Source of the DNA: Arthrobacter ramosus
Lineage (GTDB): Bacteria > Actinomycetota > Actinomycetes > Actinomycetales > Micrococcaceae
Length of the DNA: 64,000 nucleotides
Assembly: GCF_039535095.1 (NCBI RefSeq)
Contig: NZ_BAAAWN010000001.1
Span: 558,001 to 622,000 of the forward strand
Reading direction: 5' to 3'
This document shows, piece after piece, positions 1-6,706 of the stretch. Under the pieces are notes generated by a model. It was not told the DNA's origin. It did not search any database and was given only the letters and a program-made list of their open reading frames with translations. Position 1 is the stretch's first letter. Every line of letters starts with the position of its first letter. The position numbers and the translations under genes were made by a program.

Positions 1-33
1 GTCGTCTTCCCACGCCAGGACGTCAAAGCGTGA
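1..33 (+). CDS. 3' end of an upstream gene (partial)
   Basis: Frame 1 reads ten codons ending ...FPRQDVKA and a TGA at 31-33. The stop overlaps the GTG start of the next gene (GTGA), as in a translationally coupled operon. Too little is present to name a family; the membrane-protein neighbour would fit the catalytic subunit of a redox enzyme, but that is inference. Confidence 0.45.
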   Translation, partial: VVFPRQDVKA

Positions 34-728
34 CAGAAAGAGCACGCAATGTCCCCTCCGGCGTCGTCGGCAACGAGCGCCTGACTGCCCTGATCGGTGC
101 TGTGGTGCTGGTGCTGTCGGTGGCCGAGATCGCCACTGTTCCGACTCTGGGCAGCCTGATCGTGGCGCACTTCTTCGTTGGCGTGTTCCTGGCGGGCCCA
201 GTCGTGGCCAAGACGGCCAGCACCGGCTGGCGATTCATTCGCTACTACTCGCGGGATCCCGCCTACCGCCGTAAGGGTCCGCCCCGGCCGCTTCTGCGCG
301 TGATCGCTCCGCTGCTCGTCGCATCGACGTTCACGCTGCTCGGTAGCGGGATCGCCTTGGCCATCACCGGGCCTGCCCCCGAGATCTTGGTCCGGGTACA
401 CGTTGTCAGCTTCTTGGTCTGGCTCGGCAGCCTCGCAGTGCACGTCTTCGCTTATGTGAGGCGGGTACCCAGGCTAATAGCCGAGGACTGGCGCCGCCCC
501 CTCCGGCGGAGGCGCGAGGACGGGGCCGCACCGGAGCCGTCGGGACGCCGGATGCGGCTGGCGGTCAACATTGCGGTGCTCGTACTGGCCGCGATCGCTG
601 CGGTGCTGCTTTTGCCGACTGCCGCACCATGGGAGGGGTGGCGTGGTCAGGCCGTGACTGGACCTGGGGTCCTCGCCGTCGCAGTGTGCATCGGGACCGC
701 GATCGCGGTCGCGGTCAAGCGCCGCTAG
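30..728 (+). CDS. Polytopic membrane protein, cytochrome b561/DUF4405-like
   Basis: 232-residue protein with about five hydrophobic segments (near residues 20-38, 45-60, 90-112, 122-140 and 180-225). Histidines sit inside or at the edge of membrane segments (AHFF near 46, VRVH near 123, VHVFAY near 137), a pattern seen in b-type haem membrane subunits, so an electron-transfer role is plausible but not proven. An Arg-rich loop near 150-175 separates the last two helices. The GTG start overlaps the stop of the preceding gene, implying coupling with it. It converges on the kmtR-like gene. Confidence 0.55.
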   Translation: MTERARNVPSGVVGNERLTALIGAVVLVLSVAEIATVPTLGSLIVAHFFVGVFLAGPVVAKTASTGWRFIRYYSRDPAYRRKGPPRPLLRVIAPLLVASTFTLLGSGIALAITGPAPEILVRVHVVSFLVWLGSLAVHVFAYVRRVPRLIAEDWRRPLRRRREDGAAPEPSGRRMRLAVNIAVLVLAAIAAVLLLPTAAPWEGWRGQAVTGPGVLAVAVCIGTAIAVAVKRR

Positions 729-774
729 AGGGAAACCACGACGCCGGTGAGGCTCGCCATTGCAGGCGGCCGGC

Positions 775-1140
775 TCACACCTCGTCCATGACGTCAGCGT
801 GGTGGTGGCGCGGGGTTCCGTCAAGGGAATGTTCGGCCTGGAAGATCGCATCGGTGACGAGTTGGCGGACGTGCTCGTTGGCGAGGCGGTAGTACACGCG
901 GGTTCCGGCCTGCCTTGTGGTGACCACGCGCCCGAGGCGGAGCTTGGCCAGATGCTGGGACACCGATGCCTGGGATTTGTGGACCAGTTCCGCCAGCTGG
1001 CTGACTGGCAATTCGCCGTCGCGCAGCGCAAGAATGATGCGGACCCGGGTGGCGTCGGCGAGCAGCGCAAAGACCTCGACCGCGAGTTCGACGTACTGGC
1101 TATCCGGCTCCCGGCCACACACAGCGTTATCTGCATCCAT
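775..1140 (-). CDS. kmtR: ArsR/SmtB-family Ni/Co sensor, KmtR-like
   Basis: 121-residue winged-helix repressor of the ArsR/SmtB family with the recognition-helix segment ASVSQHLAKLR at about 58-68. The nickel/cobalt ligands known in Mycobacterium tuberculosis KmtR (H88, E101, H102, H110, H111) have exact counterparts here at H90, E103, H104, H112 and H113, with a third adjacent His at 114. KmtR-type proteins repress CDF exporters and themselves when metal is absent. Here the gene diverges from the M-box/Nramp transcription unit. The AT-rich interval 1141-1185 must hold both promoters and probably the operator. No CDF gene is adjacent. Confidence 0.85.
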   Translation of the reverse strand: MDADNAVCGREPDSQYVELAVEVFALLADATRVRIILALRDGELPVSQLAELVHKSQASVSQHLAKLRLGRVVTTRQAGTRVYYRLANEHVRQLVTDAIFQAEHSLDGTPRHHHADVMDEV

Positions 1141-1147
1141 GCTTATA

Positions 1148-1177
1148 TTGTTTCATACGGATAAAATGAGGTATATA
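1148..1177 (+). promoter_or_regulatory. Putative promoter of the M-box/Nramp transcript
   Basis: TTGTTT (1148-1153) and TATATA (1172-1177) are separated by 18 bp, in a strongly AT-rich stretch just upstream of the riboswitch. Transcription would begin near 1184. The same interval lies immediately upstream of the divergent kmtR-like gene, so a KmtR operator could overlap it. Confidence 0.45.
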
Positions 1178-1191
1178 TATAGAGCAAGGTG

Positions 1192-1395
1192 CCGTTCGTT
1201 AGCTGAGGCTCCTTCGCGGAAACATGCCAGCGACCCCCAACGTCGAGAGACGCCCCGGGTCAGGACAGGCCGCCCCGGCATTAAGGGGTGGTCCCGATTG
1301 GCTCCTGGACACAGTCCGGGTTCACGCCGCGAAGTGCCAAAGGTCTTACGAGGAGGGGCATGTGCGGGCCTCCATGCCCGCCCACCCCGCGGCGC
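1192..1395 (+). promoter_or_regulatory. M-box (ykoK leader) magnesium riboswitch
   Basis: The leader matches the M-box consensus in order: CGTTAGcTGAGGCTCCT (about 1196-1212), an ACATGCC element (1222-1228), the segment AACGTCGAGAGACGCC (about 1239-1254) followed by GGGTCA, ATTAAGGGG near 1279-1287, then GAAGTGCC...TTACGAGGAGGGGCATG (about 1331-1362) with a closing stem to CATGCCC. M-boxes bind Mg2+ and switch off Mg transporter genes. The next large gene is an Nramp-related transporter lacking the Mn/Fe-selective residues, so the aptamer class and the gene agree. The exact 3' boundary is estimated. Confidence 0.88.
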
Positions 1396-1427
1396 GTCCA
1401 ACGGCCGCAGGAGGTGACGGTTCCATC

Positions 1428-1490
1428 ATGAACGATGGTCATAAACCCAGTCTCCCGTCCCGTTTTCCGGATTCAGCTTCAGCCTCCTGA
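1428..1490 (+). CDS. 20-residue upstream ORF after the M-box (possible leader peptide)
   Basis: ATG at 1428 follows a near-consensus Shine-Dalgarno AGGAGGTGA (1409-1417) with 10 bases of spacing, the best ribosome binding site of the region. It encodes 20 residues beginning MNDGHKPSLP and ending SASAS, with prolines at 7, 10 and 14. It lies between the aptamer and the transporter start, where hairpins (CTCCGGC/CCGGAG near 1508-1525; GGCACG/CGTGCC near 1535-1548) could be affected by ribosome movement, as with the proline-rich mgtL leader of Salmonella mgtA. Function is inference; translation is the well-supported part. Confidence 0.55.
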   Translation: MNDGHKPSLPSRFPDSASAS

Positions 1491-1645
1491 CACTCTGCGC
1501 TGATTCCCTCCGGCACGCCGGAGCCTGATCCAAGCGGCACGAACGTGCCCACACTTACGCAATAACGCCCACCCATGCCATGTGGCCCGGTGAGGCTAAT
1601 CCATGACTTTTTTGTGCCCGTTTCCGGGCAGAAGGCCGGTACATC

Positions 1646-3283
1646 ATGACCGAAACCAAGACCCTGCTAGCGCCCTCCGCAGCCCTGGACACAGCCCACA
1701 TCGGCGACATCAAGGGTGCCTTCGGCACCATCCGCGTCAATGACGAAAAGCCGCGCTCGGGCATCAAAGCACGTCTGAAGACCCTGCTCGCGATCATGGG
1801 ACCCGGGCTGATCGTCATGGTCGGCGACAACGATGCGGGCGCGTTCGGCACCTACACCGAAGCCGGACAGAACTACGGAACGTCGCTGCTCTGGACTCTG
1901 CTCCTGCTGGTCCCGGTGCTGTATGTGAACCAGGAAATGGTGCTGCGCCTGGGGGTCGTCTCCGGCGTCGGACATGCCCGCCTGATCCTGGAGCGGTTCG
2001 GCAAATTCTGGGGCGCGTTCAGCGTTATCGACCTGTTCATCCTCAACGCCCTGACCATTGTCACCGAATTCATCGGCATCAGCCTGGGCCTGGACTACCT
2101 GGGGATCCCCAAGATCCCGGGGATTCTCCTGGCCACCGCCGTGATTGTGGGCGCCGCGAGCACCGGTTCCTTCAAGCGGTTCGAGCGTGTCTGCCTGACA
2201 CTGGTGGCCGGGTCCCTGCTGCTGGTGCCGATCATCTTCATGGTCCATCCCGACGTCGGACAAGTCGCCCACGACTTCGTCGTGCCCGGCATGCCCAAAG
2301 GCGCTGGCCTGTCCACGGTGACTTTGCTGATCATCGGGATCGTCGGAACCACCGTGGCGCCGTGGCAGCTGTTCTTCCAGCAGTCGTACATCATCGACAA
2401 ACGCATCACCCCTCGGTTCCTGAAGTACGAGAAGGCAGATCTCTGGCTGGGAATCACCATCGTCATCGTGGGCGCAGCTGCAATCATTTCCTTCACGGCG
2501 GCGACGTTTGCCGGTACCCCGGAGTTCGGCAACTTCACCGACGCCGGCGGTGTCGCCGTCGGCCTGGAACAGCACGTCGGAAAGGTTGCTGGCGTCTTGT
2601 TTGCCCTGGCACTGATCGATGCCTCGATCATCGGGGCCGCCGCCGTCGGGCTCTCCACCTCCTATGCCCTCGGTGACGTATTGGGGCTCAAGCACTCCCT
2701 CCATCGGAAAGTCTCCGATGCTAAAGGCTTCTACGCCGTGTTCGCCGGAGTCCTGCTCCTCTCGGCCATTGTGGTCCTGATCCCGGGCAGCCCTTTGGGT
2801 TTGCTCACGGTCGGGGTCCAGGTGCTGGCCGGAGTCCTGCTTCCCTCGGCCACGGTGTTCCTGCTGCTGCTGTGCAATGACAATCAGGTGTTGGGACCTT
2901 GGGTGAACGGGCGCTTCATGAACGTCTTCACCTCAGCGGTGATCGCGGTCCTAGTGATCCTTTCCTTGGTCCTGACCGCCGGGGTGTTGTTTCCGGACAT
3001 GGGCTCGGACGCCATCCTCGGCATCCTCATCGGAGGCGCCGCCGTCTCCGCCGTCGCGGGGGTCGTGTTCCTGGTTTACCGCAGGATCCACCCCACAGCG
3101 CCGAGCCCCGACGCGATCGACCGCTCTCAGCGGGCGACCTGGCGCATGCCCCCGATTGCCCTGCTCACCACCCCCAAACTCTCCACCGGTTACCGGATCG
3201 GTCTGACGGTCCTGCGCACCTACTTGCTGATCGCGATGATCCTGGTCATCGTCCGGGTGGTCCAGCTCGCCCTTGGCGGCTGA
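1646..3283 (+). CDS. Nramp-related transporter, probably for magnesium
   Basis: 545-residue polytopic transporter of the Nramp/SLC11 fold with about eleven membrane segments from residue 48 on. The canonical Nramp metal motif DPGN in TM1 is replaced by DNDAG (61-65), and the TM6 MPH motif by APWQ (238-241), removing the methionine thioether that selects Mn/Fe. These substitutions characterise Nramp-related magnesium transporters (NRMT). Control by an upstream M-box gives independent support for Mg2+ uptake. A naive homology call would be MntH, which I think is wrong here. A 45-residue N-terminal extension precedes TM1. Start ATG 1646 has only a weak ribosome site. Confidence 0.85.
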   Translation: MTETKTLLAPSAALDTAHIGDIKGAFGTIRVNDEKPRSGIKARLKTLLAIMGPGLIVMVGDNDAGAFGTYTEAGQNYGTSLLWTLLLLVPVLYVNQEMVLRLGVVSGVGHARLILERFGKFWGAFSVIDLFILNALTIVTEFIGISLGLDYLGIPKIPGILLATAVIVGAASTGSFKRFERVCLTLVAGSLLLVPIIFMVHPDVGQVAHDFVVPGMPKGAGLSTVTLLIIGIVGTTVAPWQLFFQQSYIIDKRITPRFLKYEKADLWLGITIVIVGAAAIISFTAATFAGTPEFGNFTDAGGVAVGLEQHVGKVAGVLFALALIDASIIGAAAVGLSTSYALGDVLGLKHSLHRKVSDAKGFYAVFAGVLLLSAIVVLIPGSPLGLLTVGVQVLAGVLLPSATVFLLLLCNDNQVLGPWVNGRFMNVFTSAVIAVLVILSLVLTAGVLFPDMGSDAILGILIGGAAVSAVAGVVFLVYRRIHPTAPSPDAIDRSQRATWRMPPIALLTTPKLSTGYRIGLTVLRTYLLIAMILVIVRVVQLALGG

Positions 3284-3398
3284 CGGTTGTCCGCGTCATC
3301 CAGGCCATTACGCGGATGGCCGATTACAATCTGCTTACCCGCTGGTCGCGCCGCGGACCCAGCCACCACGCCAACCGCGGCGGGGACAGGAGAATTTC

Positions 3399-4787
3399 AT
3401 GAATGATGGGCACCACCGCCAGCTCGGCAAACGACGGAAGGCGGAGGCTTCACCCGGCGGGACCGCAACCTCCGCGGGTCCCCGCCATATGCGTCGCAAG
3501 TCCCGGCGCAAGTCCGTCATCCTGATATCGGCCACGGCGGTCGCTGCAACCGTGGCCCTGGCCGCCGCCGTCGCGGTCACCTATGTGGGCGCGACGGCGG
3601 TTGCGGCCAACAACAACGTTCACCGCTCTGATGTCCTCAAGGATCTGAAAACGCTGCCCCAAGCGGTGCCGAAGCTGAGCCAGGACACGAACATCCTGGT
3701 CATGGGCCTCGATACAAGGGTTGATGAGAAAGGCAAGCCTCTTCCTCCGGAGATGTATGACGCATTGCACGCGGGCGATGAGAATATCGGCGGCTACAAC
3801 TCCAACGTCCTGATGCTCATCCACATCCCCGCGGACGGTTCCAAAGCCACGGGAATCTCGATTCCCCGGGATGACTACGTCCAGGTTGACGGTATACCGG
3901 GAAGCGGCCCGTTCAAAGCCAAAATCAAGGAGGCGTACGGCTACGGTTTCGCGGCAGAGAAGACCTCCTTGATCAACGCGGGAAAGCCCGACGACGACGC
4001 GACCTACCAGGCGGCCCGCGACGCCGGACGCAAAGCCGAAATAGCCACCGTGACCAAGTTCCTGGGCAGCGTGCACATCGACCACTTCATCGAAGTCACC
4101 ATGGCCGCGTTCTACCAGACGGCCCAAGCGATCGCACCCATCACCGTGTGCGTCAACCGGGCAACCCAGGACACCTTCTCCGGGGCCGACTTCAAAGCGG
4201 GCATGCAGCAGATCGATGCCAAACAGGCCATGGCCTTCGTCCGGCAGCGCCGGGACACGTCCGACCCGACGTACCTCTTCTCGGACCTGGACCGCGAACG
4301 CCGCCAACAGGCCTTCATCGCCTCGGTCTCCCACCAGCTCAAAGACGCCGGGACCTTCACCGATATCGGGAAAATGCAGGGTGTCCTGGACGCCGTGAGC
4401 AAGAACATCGTGGTTGATTCGGAGTTGAACCTGATCCAGCTCGCCCAGCAAGCCACGTCCCTGACCGGGGGCAACATCTCCTTCAGCACCCTGCCGATCA
4501 CAGGCTTCGGCACCTCCCCGGATGGCGCCTCCATCAACACCGTGAACGTCAACCAGGTGCAGGCCACCGTGAAGGAACTCCTCACCCCGGTCCCGCCGGC
4601 TCCTCCAGCTACGACGACGGCGACCCCGACGACGGCGGCTGCCTCGCCTGCGGCACCCGCACCCGAAGCGCCACCCGCTTCGGAAGCCGCAACCCAAGCA
4701 CCAGCCACCCCGTCAGCACCTGCAAGCAACGTCTACGCGGATTCCACCGGGGCCCTCCAAGGCGGTGCCATTCCCTGCGTGAAATAG
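3399..4787 (+). CDS. LytR-CpsA-Psr (LCP) family cell-wall ligase
   Basis: 462 residues. Start ATG 3399 is chosen because GGACAGGAG lies just upstream; an in-frame start at 3273 would overlap the transporter gene and lacks this site. There is a basic cytoplasmic N-terminus, one membrane helix at about 43-65, then the LCP domain with NILVMGLD, ISIPRD and the distal RQRR...DLDRERRQQ arginine segment that binds the polyprenyl pyrophosphate, and a Pro/Ala/Thr-rich tail from about 385. LCP proteins transfer lipid-linked glycopolymers to peptidoglycan outside the membrane. The first five residues, MNDGH, equal those of the 20-residue ORF at 1428. It could serve the exopolysaccharide locus downstream, which is inference. 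Confidence 0.88.
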   Translation: MNDGHHRQLGKRRKAEASPGGTATSAGPRHMRRKSRRKSVILISATAVAATVALAAAVAVTYVGATAVAANNNVHRSDVLKDLKTLPQAVPKLSQDTNILVMGLDTRVDEKGKPLPPEMYDALHAGDENIGGYNSNVLMLIHIPADGSKATGISIPRDDYVQVDGIPGSGPFKAKIKEAYGYGFAAEKTSLINAGKPDDDATYQAARDAGRKAEIATVTKFLGSVHIDHFIEVTMAAFYQTAQAIAPITVCVNRATQDTFSGADFKAGMQQIDAKQAMAFVRQRRDTSDPTYLFSDLDRERRQQAFIASVSHQLKDAGTFTDIGKMQGVLDAVSKNIVVDSELNLIQLAQQATSLTGGNISFSTLPITGFGTSPDGASINTVNVNQVQATVKELLTPVPPAPPATTTATPTTAAASPAAPAPEAPPASEAATQAPATPSAPASNVYADSTGALQGGAIPCVK

Positions 4788-4834
4788 CGAGGGTACTCCA
4801 GAGACTAGGTAGCCCTCTCCGATAGGCTCTGCGG

Positions 4835-5318
4835 ATGAGTGAAAATACCCCGAAGCTCGCAGGTTATCTGGACAAGCAACAGCCCGGACTTTATCAGGCA
4901 CTGTCCGGCTATGCGGAGCAGGTCACTGCCGAGGCAGACAGGACCGGGATCCCGCGTCGCACCCTCGAGTTGTTGAACTACCGGGCTTCGCAGATCAACG
5001 GCTGCGCGTTCTGCCTGGACCTGCATCACCGCCGCGCCATCGGCTACGGAGAGACCGAGCAGCGGCTTTCCCTGGTGTCGGTGCATGGCGAGGTGGGGCT
5101 CTTCGACGAGGCCGAACAGGTGGCGCTTGAGCTGGCCGAACAGATCACGCGCCCTGAGCAGCGCCCGCCCCACGGCGGAGTTGTTTTCCCGTGCGCGGGA
5201 GGTCTACACCGAGGAGCAGATCAGCGTGCTGTGCATGGCGTGCATCGGTATCAACGCGTTCAACCGCTTGTCCATCCTGAGCGAACACCCGGTGCGCAAG
5301 GCCCGCTCGTCGTCGTGA
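4835..5318 (+). pseudogene. AhpD-like carboxymuconolactone decarboxylase, frameshifted
   Basis: The first 106 codons encode an AhpD-type alkylhydroperoxidase with the CxxC redox site NGCAFCLDLHH near residue 56. After ITR (codon ending 5152) the frame is lost, and the rest of the family pattern (SSARPTAELFSRAREVYTEEQ...GINAFNRL) continues in the +1 frame to a stop at 5318. One extra C in the run at 5151-5153 explains it. Either a genuine inactivating insertion or a sequencing error. The last 79 bases recur at 6547-6624. Confidence 0.75.
5229..5307 (+). repeat. Direct repeat, left copy (3' end of AhpD-like gene)
   Basis: The stretch starting CTGTGCATGGCGTGCATCGG and ending AAGGCCCGCT is repeated at 6547-6624 in the same orientation, with about eight substitutions and one missing base. 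The two copies bracket the small membrane/secreted cluster. Confidence 0.75.
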
Positions 5319-5343
5319 AGCGTTCGAAGTCGCCCGATTACTC

Positions 5344-5538
5344 TCAGCCTCGTGGAGGCTCGGTGCCTGAATTCTTCCGCCTACTCCGCCACCACAGGTA
5401 AAGTCCCCAGCATCCGAGGCCCAAGAACAGAACTGATGCGACAGGCCGCCACCAGACAAAGGGCTGCCATGAGGCGAACAGGATTGCATAGGCAAAGAAC
5501 GAAGCGCTTATCCAAGGATTCGGAATCTTGTTGGCCAT
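5344..5538 (-). CDS. Small membrane protein (64 aa)
   Basis: Start ATG 5538 follows GAAAGGTGG on the minus strand; a longer in-frame ORF upstream would run into the next gene. The 64-residue product has two hydrophobic segments (about 10-24 and 28-50), is rich in Trp and aromatic residues (ASWQPFVWWRP) and ends in a basic/polar tail RRKNSGTEPPRG. No family recognised. It is the last gene of a three-gene minus-strand cluster with a secreted protein; a self-protection or membrane-accessory role for the secreted product is conceivable only from context. Confidence 0.55.
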   Translation of the reverse strand: MANKIPNPWISASFFAYAILFASWQPFVWWRPVASVLFLGLGCWGLYLWWRSRRKNSGTEPPRG

Positions 5539-5578
5539 CGGGCCACCTTTCGGATGTGAGTTCTTGGAAGGAAGCACA

Positions 5579-6091
5579 CTACCAGCCGGCACAACCGGCG
5601 AGGGTGAGCCCGATGCTCGACAGCGTACCGGACAAGGCCCAGCCAACCACCGCCCCACCTGGGGCAAATACAAGGACCATGTTCAGGCCCACACCCGCAG
5701 CGCAGGTCCAGGTGAAGCTCGCAGTGCTTGCGCCGATGTTCAGGTTTGCGACCTGCTTGCCTCCGATGTAGACATGAAGGTACCCGGGACAAGTGCTCGG
5801 GCGGTTGTTGGTCCAATTGTGGGATACCCCCATACTGATGCAGAAGGAGTAGTACTTTCCTGCCGGTTCTCGCAGCTCCGGTCTGGCGACTCCTGCTGGT
5901 GACTCTGAGATAGATGGTGATGTGACCGGGGGTTCCGCGGCGCTGGCAGGGGCTAGCCCGGCGAACACCAAACCTGCGCTGACTGCCAGGGTTAGGGCAA
6001 TCTTTTTGATGTTTTTCAGGGCGCGGAGGGCTTGCCACGCTACTCGGTCGGGGCGATCACTAAAAACTTGAGAGCTACGCACGATCTTCAT
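5579..6091 (-). CDS. Secreted protein with hydrophobic Gly/Ala-rich tail
   Basis: 170 residues from ATG 6091 (MKIVRSSQ), which overlaps the previous gene by 17 bases. It has a positively charged N-region, a Sec-type signal helix (about 28-48) and an ASA-type cleavage site before AEPP. The mature part has a Pro/Ser linker, a central segment with aromatic residues and two cysteines, then a hydrophobic glycine-rich C-terminal stretch of about 50 residues ending LTLAGCAGW, bounded by cysteines. No family recognised. Secreted precursors with a hydrophobic Cys-bounded tail next to tiny membrane proteins recall bacteriocin loci; this is inference. Confidence 0.6.
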   Translation of the reverse strand: MKIVRSSQVFSDRPDRVAWQALRALKNIKKIALTLAVSAGLVFAGLAPASAAEPPVTSPSISESPAGVARPELREPAGKYYSFCISMGVSHNWTNNRPSTCPGYLHVYIGGKQVANLNIGASTASFTWTCAAGVGLNMVLVFAPGGAVVGWALSGTLSSIGLTLAGCAGW

Positions 6092-6266
6092 CTGAGTTAT
6101 CCTGTCTTTCCGATTTCCACTCACGGGTACGTAGGAACAGGGCTGCCCCAATCATCAGTAGTCCGCCTGTCCAGCCGACTACCGCGAAGCTCCGTCCGAC
6201 GGCTGCGAATGCGAAGCACGCAGGAGCCGCCAACATCGGTAACATGAAGATTCTGTTTGCTGCCAT
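6075..6266 (-). CDS. Small membrane protein (63 aa)
   Basis: Start ATG 6266 (MAANRIFM) follows an AAAGTAGGGG-like site on the minus strand. Two hydrophobic segments (about 5-22 and 26-42) are followed by a highly charged tail (RTREWKSERQDNSDEDRA). Its last 17 bases overlap the start of the secreted protein gene, so the two are probably co-translated. First gene of the cluster; 147 bp upstream lies the AGGACCGGCGCCGATCCT palindrome also found before the cluster at 35.0 kb. Confidence 0.55.
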   Translation of the reverse strand: MAANRIFMLPMLAAPACFAFAAVGRSFAVVGWTGGLLMIGAALFLRTREWKSERQDNSDEDRA

Positions 6267-6412
6267 GAATTGACCCCTACTTTCACTCGGGGATTGACCA
6301 AGGCGCGCGAACACGACCCTCCGTGGGCCATCGACGCTCTGCCTGCCGTAGCCTCCAAATATTCTGGAATATCTGCGACGACGCGATGAGTTGCACTGTT
6401 CCTCTTTGAATT

Positions 6413-6430
6413 AGGATCGGCGCCGGTCCT
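6413..6430. promoter_or_regulatory. 18-bp palindrome, copy A
   Basis: AGGATCGGCGCCGGTCCT, palindromic except for one T/G pair position in each arm. The identical 18 bases occur at 35171-35188, again upstream of a minus-strand gene for a secreted protein cluster. Adjacent sequence matching TTGC...CTGTTC(C)TCT(T/A)TGAATT is also shared (6391-6412 and 35136-35158). It may be an operator or a remnant of a mobile-element end. Confidence 0.5.
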
Positions 6431-6477
6431 GTGCTGATCCTAACCAGCCGTTTCCACCTTTGGGCGTGGATTCCGCA

Positions 6478-6531
6478 GAATTGAGTGCCAAATCTGAAGA
6501 ATTGAGTGCCAATGCTGGGCAAATTGAGTGG
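6478..6531. repeat. Tandem GAATTGAGTGCCAA repeats (IS-end-like)
   Basis: GAATTGAGTGCCAA occurs at 6478-6491 and 6499-6512, and the related AAATTGAGTGG at 6521-6531. Short repeated ATTGAGTG (reverse CACTCAAT) motifs resemble the multiple terminal repeats of IS21-family elements. No transposase gene remains, so this would be a remnant. Similar motifs occur at 35238-35269. Confidence 0.4.
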
Positions 6532-6546
6532 TTCGCAGACTGCTCT

Positions 6547-6624
6547 CTGTGCATGGCGTGCATCGGCATCAACGCCTCAACCGCCTGTCCATCCTGAGCG
6601 AGCACCCGGCCCGCTAGGCCCGCT
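6547..6624 (+). pseudogene. AhpD-like 3' fragment (direct repeat, right copy)
   Basis: Encodes the residues LCMACIGIN... to ILSEHPAR with a one-base deletion at the GINAFN codons, so it cannot be translated in one frame. It is the second copy of 5229-5307. No 5' part of the gene is present upstream. Confidence 0.65.
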
Positions 6625-6670
6625 GCGAAGGACTTCCTGGCCGGAAAGCCAGAAATCTTGCATCAGGGAT

Positions 6671-6699
6671 TAGCGTTTTTGAAAATCCATTCGTAGGAT
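6671..6699 (+). promoter_or_regulatory. Putative galU promoter (leaderless)
   Basis: TTAGCG-like hexamer at about 6670-6675 and TAGGAT at 6694-6699 are 18 bp apart. The -10 hexamer ends only seven bases before the galU ATG and no Shine-Dalgarno is visible, so the transcript may be leaderless. Confidence 0.35.
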
Positions 6700-6706
6700 T
6701 TGCCCT

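Larger units (their letters stand above)
6267..6706. other. Gene-free interval with palindrome, IS-like repeats and gene debris
   Basis: No intact gene. In order it holds the motif TTGCACTGTTCCTCTTTG (6391-6408) running into an 18-bp palindrome (6413-6430), three ATTGAGTG repeats (6478-6531), a decayed AhpD 3' fragment (6547-6624) and a probable galU promoter (6671-6699). Rightward and leftward neighbours are unrelated, which fits a scar of an insertion. Confidence 0.6.

Noticed and set aside
1667..2704. 345-codon frame on the minus strand opposite the Nramp-related gene
   Set aside because: Composition (His, Gln, Gly, Asp-rich) is the usual antisense shadow of a hydrophobic high-GC gene; the plus strand has clear membrane helices and motifs.
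1646..3283. Canonical manganese transporter MntH
   Set aside because: DPGN and MPH motifs are missing and the leader is an M-box, so Mg is favoured over Mn.
3450..4697. Long minus-strand frame opposite the LCP gene
   Set aside because: Antisense shadow with low-complexity Arg/Gly sequence; the LCP domain on the plus strand is unambiguous.
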